Assembly (NCBI GenBank): GCA_008330645.1
Contig: VLTN01000070.1
Coordinates: 109,489-173,488 of the forward strand
Direction: 5' to 3'
DNA: 64,000 bases
Origin: Cafeteria roenbergensis
Taxonomy: Eukaryota; Sar; Bigyra; Bicosoecida; Cafeteriaceae
In this document: positions 53,127 through 61,938 of the stretch, piece after piece
How the letters are laid out: every line of letters begins with the position of its first letter
Position numbering within the stretch: position 1 is the first letter of the stretch
Made by a program: the position numbers and the translations under genes
The notes under the pieces: generated by a model
The model's database searches: none
What the model was told of the DNA's origin: nothing
What the model saw: only the letters and a program-made list of their open reading frames with translations

Positions 53127-56100
53127 ATGGCAGACCGTCCGCAATCATCTTCGTCTTCGTCCTCGTCCTCGTCTTCGTCTTCGTCTTCGTCTTCGTCCTC
53201 GAGTTTCTGTTCGCAGGCGAAGCCAAGTGGCCGGCGCGCCGCCAAGCGCGAGCGCGAGCACGAGGGCAGTGTTGCCGGCGATGCCCGGACTGGCAAGCGA
53301 TCCCGCCGAGAGAAAACTGGCGATGCCGGTGCCTCTGCTGCCAATCCCGCTGTGAAGGAGGGCCAGCGTCAAGCCGCCGCTGCGGATGAACATGGAACCG
53401 CTGAGCGCAAGCCGCCCAAGGGTGACAAAAAGCACAAGGAGGCCAAGAGGGCCACGAGGCGCAGCGCTAGCGCTGGCCAAGCCGAGCGTCATCGACGTGG
53501 AGAGTCAGCCGACGCCGCCGCCAGGGGGCCTGCTGCAGCCGATCATTCTGGTGCCGCGGCAGCGGCGGCTTCCTCAGCCGCGACAGTTCCTCGTGGTGCA
53601 GGCTCCGACGATCGCTGTTCGGCTCTTGACGGCACTGGTTCTCGCTCTGGTTCTCGCTCTGGAAAGTCCTCCCCCAGTGCTGCTGCCGCCGCTGCCAGTG
53701 GAGCAGCTCTGCTCCGCAGTGCCGTGGCCACTGCAGCAAGGGTTGGACTTGGCGCAGAGCCAGCTCCGCAAGCTGCAGAAGAGTGGGACGCATCCCTACT
53801 GTCACCGGGCGATGCTGGGGAAGACTTGAGTGCCCTGATGTCCTCTGAGCTCAGATTCAGCCGGACCCCGCCTGCACAGGTCTTCACGCGGGTTGAGCTT
53901 GCCCGGGAAGCGCTGCAGTTCTTCAACAAGCTTCGCCGCGCCAAGGGGCTCAGGTCGACCGGCAAGACAAAGAACTTTACCGCTCTCCTGGGCAAGCTTG
54001 GTGCGGCGAGCATCAAGCTTGGAAGCGGAGTCCACATTCGTGACGTGCTCCGCAGGGCCAAGGTGAAAGTAATAATGGCAGGCGGCATAGATCAGCTAGC
54101 CGAGTGGCACCGTCTTGGACATCTTCGGGGTGTCGCTGACGGTTTGGCTGAGGAGGTGGCCAAGCGGTCCACCATTAAGGCAGCGCAGAAGCATGCCGAC
54201 GTCCTGCTGGCAAGGGCCAAGCGCGAGGCCGAGGAGCAGGCCGAGAAGGCCAAGCGCGAGGCCGAGGAGCAGGCCGAGAAGGCCAAGCGCGAGGCCGAGG
54301 AGAGAGATCGGAACCAGTCGCTGCTCTCTGCCATGAATCGGCTCGTTGTGTCAGTCTCCAGCCAACGGTCTCGTGGCACACGTGCAACCACTTTCGACGG
54401 CATGGGCCGCGCTGTTCTGCGCTCGTTGCAGTCGCTTTCCTCTGGCGACGCAGAGGCCGTATTCCTTGGCACAGACCGTCGTCGGTGTGTTGCTCAGGCG
54501 GTCGCTGACAGTGTCGTATCCTTGGCAAGCAAGCGCATGCGGGGCACTACGACGAATGTCAACTTCCTCACAGGGCCAAAGGGCTCTGGTAAGACGACCC
54601 TGCTATGGGAGGTTGCACAAGCTGCCACTAGTGCACTGCCCGAGTGCAGCCCCTTCGATGTCGTTGCTGTCAAAGTCGACGGTGCCGCACTCTCCAAAGA
54701 CCAGGCAACCTTCGACGCAATCGACGCTTCGGAGGGATTTTCTCCGCATTTGGTCACCTGTGTTCAGTTCGCCTTGTGGCAGGCAGGCATTTTGGATGGC
54801 ACCGAGCGCGGTCGTCGCATGGAGACTGCGCCACGGAATTCGCATAGTTGGAATTCAGAGTTCGAGGACCTGTTTGCCGAGGTCAAGGCAATCACCAGGC
54901 GCGAAGTTCGCGTCCTTCTCATCGTGGATGAGTTCCAGGAATTCTTCAGATTCAGCAACCTGGGACCGAAGTTCCGCGGACAACTCACATGGCTGATGAA
55001 CAGTGTGCCAGCTATGGACACCTGGCTAACAGGCTCGCCAAGCATCGCCAGGAAGCTGCTTTTCGATCCAATTGCGATGCAAAGCGACCCTCGGATCAAG
55101 CCGTATCAAGGGCTGATTGGCGACCGATCCGTGGTCAACGTTACCAAGATTCGAGACGTGGGTAGGCTCGAGCGCTTCACTGCAGACCAGGCCATTCATT
55201 TCCTCATCTCCTGCCTCCCAGATGGCCTGCACGATTCGAAGCAGGACGATCTGCGAATGATCCGGCGGCTTCGCGAGCGAATGCGGAAGCTTGAGGGCAA
55301 GCCCAGCGACATCGTGGAGCGCCTGCGCCAGTCTACGGAGTGGAGGTCTCTTGCCGCAAAGCTTGACATGATTCAACCGGTCGCCAGAACGCTGAAGATT
55401 CACTTTCGGGGCATTGACGTGGACATGGGCACAAGCCTCGACCCGTTTGACCGAATGGAGAGTGAAGAAGCGACAGCATTTTCCTCCGTGATGTCCAGCA
55501 GCCTTGCCAAGCTGATTGTAACGGGCTTGGCCGTGTTGCCTGACGATGGCTCCACCATGCACGCTGCCACTGCAGCCGACATGTCAATGCTGCCGCTGCG
55601 TGGCTCCGTCTCGAAGCGGGACAAGGAGCTTCAGATTGACTCCGAAACTGATCTTCTCGTCGATCTCGGCATCATTCGAGAGGAAAAAGGTCAGCACATG
55701 CTGAGTTCGAAGCTTCACCGCTTGTTTGCTCTTGGCCTGCTCTCAAGGCCCTCAGGGCTGAATGCTCGCCAAATGTGGGCGATGCTTGACCCAACCGGGA
55801 AATCCGGCGAAGCCATGGAGCTGCTGGCAGCCCAAGGCATCGCCTCAACTGGTCCCGCATCGTTTCTCCACCGCTGCACGGACGTCCACCCGCAACTGCA
55901 GCTCAAGGAGGACGCAACTGACGGGACCCCGCTACTGTCGGACTGGCTCAAGGGCATGAAGGAGCTCAAAATCGTTGCTGAGCCAGCAGAACCAATGGCA
56001 GCCACCACGGGGGGTCCGTCAGTAGCAGCAAGATCCATCGCGGTGCAGCAGCTTTCAGCTCTCGACCTGAAGCGCACAAGCACGGCAGTCGCCCGGCCGC

Positions 56101-56708
56101 TCCACTTCCACAAGGAAGCGCCCGACAAATTTGGATCCGACGCGACAGTGGTGCTAGATGTTCCCACAGGCCACGGCACCTTGGTTCGGCATGCGCTTCG
56201 AGTGCAGGTCAAGGTTGGCTCGGACAAAGGCGCGGTATCCCGGATGGGGATCAGCGAAGCAGCCAAAATACTCGACCGAATGCACCAGCCGTTTCGCAGC
56301 GGCGGCACTGGCAGCAGCACACAGTCCCTGCTCGACAGCCCCTTGACGCGAGTCCCGGGCGAGTGTGAAGCCATCGTTGTCTGGAACTGTTTGGTGACGT
56401 GCAAGCACGTCGGGAACGTTGGTGAACTGGAGCGTGTTCTTCAGGTGCAACGCGATGCTTCGGACAATATGTGGCACCCACCAGCGGAGAGTGTGGTCTT
56501 GCGCGCAGCTGTTTCCGCTGGCCTGGCCTGGACCGAGGCAGCTGCAGCAATGGCTTCCAGCAGCTTGCACCCCTTCAAGTCGGATGCAAACGGCGTGCCG
56601 GTGTACGTCGTTCCGCTCGTCGCCGATCACAAGGTCATGCTCGAGCTGTGGCCGAAGGCTGTCAGAGCATTTGCCAAGTCAGTTGGCATTCCCAACTATG
56701 CTGTGTGA
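53127..56708 (+). CDS. Crinkler/RHS-like P-loop NTPase with possible C-terminal restriction-nuclease motif (1193 aa)
   Basis: Intronless; start ATG 53127 (an upstream in-frame GTG was ignored). Twenty Ser residues follow MADRPQ, then a basic, disordered region with nuclear-signal-like clusters. Residues about 240-360 form a helical header (AREALQFFNKLRRAKGLRS). Three tandem copies of AKREAEEQAEK lie near 363-395. The NTPase core has Walker A GPKGSGKTT at about 483-491 and Walker B VLLIVDEFQEFF at about 595-606, in the style of STAND/ORC-like ATPases. Near 1005-1030, DATVVLDVP and LRVQVKVG give a D-x(n)-Q-x-K pattern as in Mrr-type nucleases. Its GC content is visibly lower than that of neighbours, and non-LTR elements flank it on both sides. 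The architecture resembles eukaryotic CR (Crinkler-RHS) proteins; trypanosome RHS genes are retroelement hot spots. The NTPase call is firm; the CR and nuclease calls are inference. Confidence 0.7.
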   Translation: MADRPQSSSSSSSSSSSSSSSSSSSSFCSQAKPSGRRAAKREREHEGSVAGDARTGKRSRREKTGDAGASAANPAVKEGQRQAAAADEHGTAERKPPKGDKKHKEAKRATRRSASAGQAERHRRGESADAAARGPAAADHSGAAAAAASSAATVPRGAGSDDRCSALDGTGSRSGSRSGKSSPSAAAAAASGAALLRSAVATAARVGLGAEPAPQAAEEWDASLLSPGDAGEDLSALMSSELRFSRTPPAQVFTRVELAREALQFFNKLRRAKGLRSTGKTKNFTALLGKLGAASIKLGSGVHIRDVLRRAKVKVIMAGGIDQLAEWHRLGHLRGVADGLAEEVAKRSTIKAAQKHADVLLARAKREAEEQAEKAKREAEEQAEKAKREAEERDRNQSLLSAMNRLVVSVSSQRSRGTRATTFDGMGRAVLRSLQSLSSGDAEAVFLGTDRRRCVAQAVADSVVSLASKRMRGTTTNVNFLTGPKGSGKTTLLWEVAQAATSALPECSPFDVVAVKVDGAALSKDQATFDAIDASEGFSPHLVTCVQFALWQAGILDGTERGRRMETAPRNSHSWNSEFEDLFAEVKAITRREVRVLLIVDEFQEFFRFSNLGPKFRGQLTWLMNSVPAMDTWLTGSPSIARKLLFDPIAMQSDPRIKPYQGLIGDRSVVNVTKIRDVGRLERFTADQAIHFLISCLPDGLHDSKQDDLRMIRRLRERMRKLEGKPSDIVERLRQSTEWRSLAAKLDMIQPVARTLKIHFRGIDVDMGTSLDPFDRMESEEATAFSSVMSSSLAKLIVTGLAVLPDDGSTMHAATAADMSMLPLRGSVSKRDKELQIDSETDLLVDLGIIREEKGQHMLSSKLHRLFALGLLSRPSGLNARQMWAMLDPTGKSGEAMELLAAQGIASTGPASFLHRCTDVHPQLQLKEDATDGTPLLSDWLKGMKELKIVAEPAEPMAATTGGPSVAARSIAVQQLSALDLKRTSTAVARPLHFHKEAPDKFGSDATVVLDVPTGHGTLVRHALRVQVKVGSDKGAVSRMGISEAAKILDRMHQPFRSGGTGSSTQSLLDSPLTRVPGECEAIVVWNCLVTCKHVGNVGELERVLQVQRDASDNMWHPPAESVVLRAAVSAGLAWTEAAAAMASSSLHPFKSDANGVPVYVVPLVADHKVMLELWPKAVRAFAKSVGIPNYAV
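53145..53204. repeat. TCN triplet tract encoding 20 serines
   Basis: A run of TCT, TCG and TCC codons directly after the first six residues of the NTPase gene. On the opposite strand it reads as Glu-Asp repeats, which explains a spurious minus frame. Confidence 0.9.
54214..54302. repeat. 33-bp coding tandem repeat (AKREAEEQAEK x3)
   Basis: Three near-identical 33-bp units (the third partial), encoding a charged helix just before the ATPase domain of the NTPase gene. The near-identity at DNA level implies recent expansion. Confidence 0.85.
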
Positions 56709-56769
56709 ACGTGAGGCGCGAGGCTCGCTCTGAAATGTGCTGCATGCGACGAAAGGAGCATCGTTTGAT

Positions 56770-57977
56770 TGAACATCGTTGGGGGGGGTTCGAAAACTCG
56801 CGTCACCATACCACACACTCGAGTCACAGACTCACCAAACACCAATCCAGCAACTCCATCACCGATGAATCACAAACCGCGCCAAACCCGCAATCCCAAG
56901 TCTCAAGTCCCAGATCCCTGCCATCACGCTGCCACGAGTCGCCACTCAGCCGCCCCTGCTCACCGCATGCGCTCCACCTGCTGCCGCAGGTACTGCGTCT
57001 GCCCGATCAGCTGGGTCGCCAGTCCCTTGGCGATGACCTCGTTCAGCCTCGACAGCCAGCGGAAGGCCCAGCGCGCACGCTCCCTCGGCCGGTCACCGAA
57101 GGCCGTGTCCGCCACCTTCTTGAGGAAGGCGAGGGCCGCCGGTCCCATGCGTCCCGTGGTCGTGATGACGAAGGGCACAATGGAGCTCAAGTTGTCCTTT
57201 GTAGCTGAGCTCTTCTTGTACTCCCTCATCTTGTCATTCTCACGGCGCTCGAGAAAGGCGTCCATGTTCTGCAGGCCCTGCGTCACGTAGGACTTGCTCA
57301 CCGCCGAGGTGATCTGCACGTCGACGAGACAGGTGGTCTCGAAGTCGACGTGCACCCGCAGGTCCGGTCGCTTGCGCGCGGCCTCGCTGGACCCCGGCTG
57401 GGATCCGAAGCGCGTCTGCCCGTCCTGCCAGCTGGAGGGCTCCACCACCGACTGCAGCCCCGCCGAGCGCACCGCCGCGTGCAGGACGTCGCGGACGTCG
57501 TTGTGCGCCCGGATGGTGGAGCCCTTGCCGCAGCGGCAACGCGCCAGGTGATGTGCCACGCCCGAGACCCCGCCGATGTGGACGGTGCCTCTCGCGGTGG
57601 TGTCCCGCTGCACGCACGCGCAGTTGATCGACACGCCGTCTGGCACCACGTGGTCGGCCTCGGAGGCTCCGATGCGGTAGCGGGTGACCACCGCAAACTC
57701 CTCGTCCGTGAGCCCGCGGGGTCCCATCATCGTGTTGCGGAGCCAGTAGTGCGTTCCCGGCACGCACGCCTCTCGGAACGCGACCAGGTCGCTCATGACG
57801 CGCAGCATGGCCGGGTCGTCGATGTTGGCGACACGCTTCTCCGGCGTGCCTCGTCGTCAGATCCGAGCTCCATCATCGCCTCCAGCGCCATCTCCTCGAT
57901 CTCGGCGCGCAGCTCTTCCAGGCCCTCGACAGCCCCCGCGATGTCCGACCTCCACACGTGCGCCAGCTGATAGCGCT
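56770..57977 (-). mobile_element. RLE-type non-LTR retrotransposon, copy 2 (5'-truncated, internal deletion)
   Basis: The 3' terminus lies only 61 bp past the stop of the NTPase gene. It keeps the 3' UTR and the ORF end (stop at 56960), open to about 57808. Compared with copy 3, about 340 bp are missing: the sequence jumps at about 57850 from the region equivalent to 59058 to that equivalent to 59399. The 5' end stops at 57977 and is followed after one extra base by the 3' terminus of copy 3. Its ORF is therefore broken. Confidence 0.9.
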
Positions 57978-58094
57978 GTGAACATCGTTGGGGGGGGTCG
58001 AAAACTCGCGTAACCATACCACACACTCGATTCACAGACTCACCAATCACCAATCCAGCAACTCCATCACCAATGAGTCACAAACCGCGCCAAA

Positions 58095-58126
58095 CCCACA
58101 ATCCCAAGTCCCAAATCCCAGATCCC
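58095..58126 (-). other. G-quadruplex motif in the retroelement 3' UTR (copy 3)
   Basis: On the element's sense strand there are five GGG runs separated by 4, 4, 4 and 5 bases. Copy 4 has five runs with spacings 8, 3, 4 and 5 (62055-62089). Copies 1 and 2 have four runs with one 11-base spacer. Confidence 0.7.
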
Positions 58127-58167
58127 TGCCATCACACTGCCTCGAGTCGCCACTCAGCCGCCCCTGC

Positions 58168-61100
58168 TCACCGCAAACGCTCCACCTGCTGTCGCAGGTA
58201 CTGCGTCTGCCCGATCAGCTGGGTCGCCAGTCCCTTGGCGATGACCTCGTTCAGCCTCGACAGCCAGCGGAAGGCCCAGCGCGCACGCTCCCTCGGCCGG
58301 TCGCCGAAGGCCGTGTCCGCCACCTTCTTGAGGAAGGCGAAGGCCGCCGGTCCCATGCGTCCCGTGGTCGTGATGACGAAGGGCACAATGGAGCTCATGT
58401 TGTCCTTTGTAGCTGAGCTCTTCTTGTACTCCCTCATCTTGTCATTCTCACGGCGCTCGAGAAAGGCGTCCATGTTCTGCAGGCCCTGCGTCACGTAGGA
58501 CTTGCTCACCGCCGAGGTGATCTGCACGTCGACGAGACGGGTGGTCTCGAAGTCGACGTGCACCCGCAGGTCCGGTCGCTTGCGCGCGGCCTCGCTGGAG
58601 CCCGGCTGGGACCCGAAGCGCGCCTGACCGTCCTGCCAGCTGGAGGGCTCCACCACCGACTGCAGCCCCGCCGAGCGCACCGCCGCGTGCAGGACGTCGC
58701 GGACGTCGTTGTGCGCCCGGATGGTGGAGCCCTTGCCGCAGCGGCAACGCGCCAGGTGGTGTGCCACGCCGGAGACCCCGCCGATGTGGACGGTGCCTCT
58801 CGCGGTGGTGTCTCGCTGCATGCACGCGCAGTTGATCGACACGCCGTCCGGCACCACGTGGTCGGCCTCGGAGGCTCCGATGCGGTAGCGTTCCACCACC
58901 GCAAACTCCTCGTCCGTGAGCCCGCGGGGTCCCATCATCGTGTTGCGGAGCCAGTAGTGTGTTCCCGGCACGCATGCCTCCCGGAACGCGACCAGGTCGC
59001 TCATGACGCGGAACATGGCCGGGTCATCGATGTTGGCGACACGCTTCTCCGTCGTGCCCTTGGCCAGCGCCTCGGCCCTGCAGCGTGCTGTGCAGGCCCT
59101 GCGCGCCTTGGCCAGCCGGCGCAGGAAGGCGCACTCGTGCTTGATGCGCAGCATGTCATCGTGGTGCAGCACCATCTTGCGCTGCCAGGGCGCCTCGGTC
59201 TGCTCGTTCGCCCGCGCTGTCACCCCGTCGCCGTACAGGCACTTGCGGAGCTTGGCCTTCAGCTCGCCCGGCAGCTTACCCAGGGTGTCGGGCAAGAAGC
59301 CCTCGAACCCTGTCGCTGCGGCCAGGCAGCGGGCTCCCTTGCATGCCCTGATGAACTCCTCCACCAGGTTTGCAGTTGCCTCCATGTCATCCGACGACTC
59401 GTCGTCAGATCTGAGCTCCATCATCGCCTCCAGCGCCAGCTCCTCGATCTCGGCGCGCAGCTCTTCCAGGCCCTCGACAGCCCCCGCGATGTCCGACCTC
59501 CACACGTGCGCCAGCTGGTAGCGCTTCTTCACCCTGGCGTCATGAAGGTCGGCCTCCTTGCCCACGACGCAGTCCTTGTCCGGCCTGAAGTACCGTGCCT
59601 CGGTGCAGGCGTCCTTGTACTCCTTGCTGTCCCGCTCGTAGTCCCGGTAGGCTCCCTTGGCGACCTCCTCGCATCGCAGCAGGATGTCGCCCACCTCCTT
59701 GGTCGCATCGCTGCGGTCTGAGCGCTTCAGCGCCCGCATCACGAGTTTCTTGAGCGAGATGCCCTTCCAGTTGGGGTCGTTGCCGTCCGCGTCCGCGTCG
59801 GGTCCGTCCCTGGCCAACCCGATCGCCGGCGTTCGCCTGACCGAGTAGACCTGTGCCGCATCCGCTCTCGGCTGTGCGGCATCAGATGTCTCTTGGCCGG
59901 TTGGAGCGCCAGCCGCACTAGCTGCCGCTGCGCCGCCGCCGCTCGTCGTCATCTCGGTCGCCGCTCCCGCCGCGCTGGCGGCAGCCGCACCTCCGCCGAC
60001 CGTCTGGCCTCCGCTTGTCGGTGTTGGCTGATGCCCCGGTTCAGCCGCTCCCCCCGTACCGCTGACGAGCCAGCCGTCCAGCGTACCTGCAAGCTGCTGC
60101 CCGTGCGCCGGCCCCTCCTCGCAGTCCTCCTTGGACTCGCTCTCTCCGACCGCCGGGTGGTCCACCCACGGCGTGCCGCCCGCTGCAGCAGCCGCCGCAC
60201 CCGACTCATCCTCCGCTTCCGCCTCGCCGGCGTTGGCTGGTCCCGCTCCGGCACCACTCCCCGACGCCGCTTCGCCTCCGCCTCCACCAGTGCCGGGTCC
60301 GTCGAGGGCCTCCTCCGGCGGTGGTGCCATCTCGAACCGCCCTTTCCGCATGTCCCGAACGGCCTCGATGAAGCCCGCTGTCGCCTCGAAGCGGAACTGC
60401 GCCACGCCAGGCAGGCCCATGCCCCCGGCTTTGCAGCCCTTGCTCAGCATCTTTGCCAGCCTCATCTGAGCGTAGCCTCCCTTCTTCAAGGCCGGGTTGG
60501 ACGCTGCCGATGCGAGCCGAGTCACACCGTCGGCTTCCCGGCCCAGGAGCGCCCACCACGCCTCCCGCCTTGCGTGCTCGTCCGGCAGCCCCCGAACAAG
60601 CGCCTCGATGGCCTTGGACATGGCCTCACGGAAGCCGTCCTCGGTCACCGTGCACATCTCGTCCGAGAGCGCGTGGCCGATCGCATCCAGCTCCGTCTTG
60701 TGCGCCACCGCCGACAGGTTGGCCAGCAGCGCCGCATGGAACACCGCCAGCTCCTGGCCCGCCGCCGCACCCGCTGCTCTGTGCAGGTAGCTGAACTTCT
60801 GGCCCACCACCGACAGCAGCAGGTGGTGCGCCCGCTTGAGCCCGCAGACCTCGATGCCCGCGAGCAGGCGCTCCGCGGCCGGCCCGAACTCCTTCTCCAG
60901 TCGCTTCATCGAGTGCTCAAGTGCCACCTCCGGCGGGAGTTCCTCCCCTACAGGACACTGCAGCACCGCCACGCTCCGTTCGGTGAGGTGGCACCCCTCC
61001 AGCACCGAGGGTGGGGACCCTGGATCGTCCCTACTCCGCTTCATCTCCCGCCGAATTCTGGCTTTGGTTCTCTCGAGCTGTCCTCGCTTGCACAGCACCT

Positions 61101-61935
61101 GGGTCTTGTCGGCGTTCATCCGCAGCCCCACCGTGCTGAGCCGCTCGGCCAGCATCTGGGCTGCCTTGAAGGCGCTCCTCCTCGGGCCCACGAGCGTCGT
61201 GTCGTCGGCCATCTGCAAGATGAGCACATCTGGGAAGGCGCGCCTCACCTCGTCCACCAGGGGGTGCACTGCGATCGCAAACAGTGCGCCCGCTGCCGGG
61301 TCGCCTTGACGCACGCCCCTGTTGGACTCCAGCTCAAAGACCTCGCCCTCGTCCGTGGCAAAGAGGAGCGGGCTGGACGAGCCGTACAGCGCCAGCACCG
61401 CCGGCACGAGCTTCTCGTCCAACCGCCGCACCTCCTCGATCATCGCGCGCCTGGAGACGGAGTTGTAGGCGTTGGCCATGTCCAACGCTACCACCACCGT
61501 TCTGATCTCTCCCTCCTCGAACGCGGTGCGGACAGCATGGACCAGCCTGCACGACCCGTCTCGGCAGCCCAGGAACTGGAAGCGCAGCTGGTCCAGCAGT
61601 CCGTGCTTCCCCAGGATGGTGTTCACCACCTTGCCCACCAGCTTGCCCAGGCCCGAGACCATGGCCACCGGCCTGATCTTGCCGTTGCCCTTGGGGATCG
61701 CCATCAGGGTTGACGACCCGAGGACCCTGCGCTCCTCGGCAGAGAGGTCGTTCCTCAGCGCCCTTCGGACAAATGACACGAGCGCATCCAGGTCCTTCTC
61801 GGCGATGTTCTCCAGCTGCTTTGCCACCATGCCGTCCGGGCCCACGGCCTTCTTGTGTGGCATCGACTGAATCGCCGCCGACACCATTTCCCGGAGCTCG
61901 GAGTCGGTGAGGTCCGGCGCTTCTCCCTCCACCGT
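58168..61935 (-). CDS. Retrotransposon polyprotein: reverse transcriptase + Cys/His motif + restriction-like endonuclease (5'-truncated)
   Basis: About 1256 element-derived residues. RT domain: PHKKAVGPDGMVAKQLE, then ALDMANAYNSVSRR (motif A, first catalytic Asp, about 61466-61495), RGVRQGDPAAGALFAI (motif B) and LQMADDTTLVGP (motif C; Met replaces the usual Phe or Tyr before ADD, about 61189-61218). A thumb region follows, then a 200-residue Gly/Ala/Ser-rich linker with a duplicated GGGAAAASAAGA. Near the C-terminus are a Cys/His segment (INCAC and HHLARCRCGKG, about 58735-58830) and the nuclease motif RPDLRVHVDFETTRLVDVQI (about 58520-58580), as in R2-type restriction-like endonucleases. 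There is no stop up to the truncation. The only upstream ATG lies in copy 4's 3' UTR, so no native start survives. This copy's final residues are VERLR; the others end VERMR. Confidence 0.92.
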   Translation of the reverse strand, partial: TVEGEAPDLTDSELREMVSAAIQSMPHKKAVGPDGMVAKQLENIAEKDLDALVSFVRRALRNDLSAEERRVLGSSTLMAIPKGNGKIRPVAMVSGLGKLVGKVVNTILGKHGLLDQLRFQFLGCRDGSCRLVHAVRTAFEEGEIRTVVVALDMANAYNSVSRRAMIEEVRRLDEKLVPAVLALYGSSSPLLFATDEGEVFELESNRGVRQGDPAAGALFAIAVHPLVDEVRRAFPDVLILQMADDTTLVGPRRSAFKAAQMLAERLSTVGLRMNADKTQVLCKRGQLERTKARIRREMKRSRDDPGSPPSVLEGCHLTERSVAVLQCPVGEELPPEVALEHSMKRLEKEFGPAAERLLAGIEVCGLKRAHHLLLSVVGQKFSYLHRAAGAAAGQELAVFHAALLANLSAVAHKTELDAIGHALSDEMCTVTEDGFREAMSKAIEALVRGLPDEHARREAWWALLGREADGVTRLASAASNPALKKGGYAQMRLAKMLSKGCKAGGMGLPGVAQFRFEATAGFIEAVRDMRKGRFEMAPPPEEALDGPGTGGGGGEAASGSGAGAGPANAGEAEAEDESGAAAAAAGGTPWVDHPAVGESESKEDCEEGPAHGQQLAGTLDGWLVSGTGGAAEPGHQPTPTSGGQTVGGGAAAASAAGAATEMTTSGGGAAAASAAGAPTGQETSDAAQPRADAAQVYSVRRTPAIGLARDGPDADADGNDPNWKGISLKKLVMRALKRSDRSDATKEVGDILLRCEEVAKGAYRDYERDSKEYKDACTEARYFRPDKDCVVGKEADLHDARVKKRYQLAHVWRSDIAGAVEGLEELRAEIEELALEAMMELRSDDESSDDMEATANLVEEFIRACKGARCLAAATGFEGFLPDTLGKLPGELKAKLRKCLYGDGVTARANEQTEAPWQRKMVLHHDDMLRIKHECAFLRRLAKARRACTARCRAEALAKGTTEKRVANIDDPAMFRVMSDLVAFREACVPGTHYWLRNTMMGPRGLTDEEFAVVERYRIGASEADHVVPDGVSINCACMQRDTTARGTVHIGGVSGVAHHLARCRCGKGSTIRAHNDVRDVLHAAVRSAGLQSVVEPSSWQDGQARFGSQPGSSEAARKRPDLRVHVDFETTRLVDVQITSAVSKSYVTQGLQNMDAFLERRENDKMREYKKSSATKDNMSSIVPFVITTTGRMGPAAFAFLKKVADTAFGDRPRERARWAFRWLSRLNEVIAKGLATQLIGQTQYLRQQVERLR

Positions 61936-61938
61936 GAT

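Larger units (their letters stand above)
57979..61935 (-). mobile_element. RLE-type non-LTR retrotransposon, copy 3 (longest, 5'-truncated)
   Basis: The most complete copy: about 190 bp of 3' UTR, then an ORF from stop 58168 open through the whole copy, including the reverse transcriptase and endonuclease. The 5' end is lost within the N-terminal part of the RT domain (about 61935) and abuts the 3' terminus of copy 4 with three or so extra bases. The full-length element is therefore longer than 4 kb. Confidence 0.93.

Noticed and set aside
52618-53226. Minus-strand frames with Glu-Asp or Thr-Lys repeats
   Set aside because: Antisense of the TCN serine tract of the NTPase gene.
59893-61713. 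606-residue plus-strand frame opposite the reverse transcriptase
   Set aside because: Mirror of the RT/linker coding sequence.
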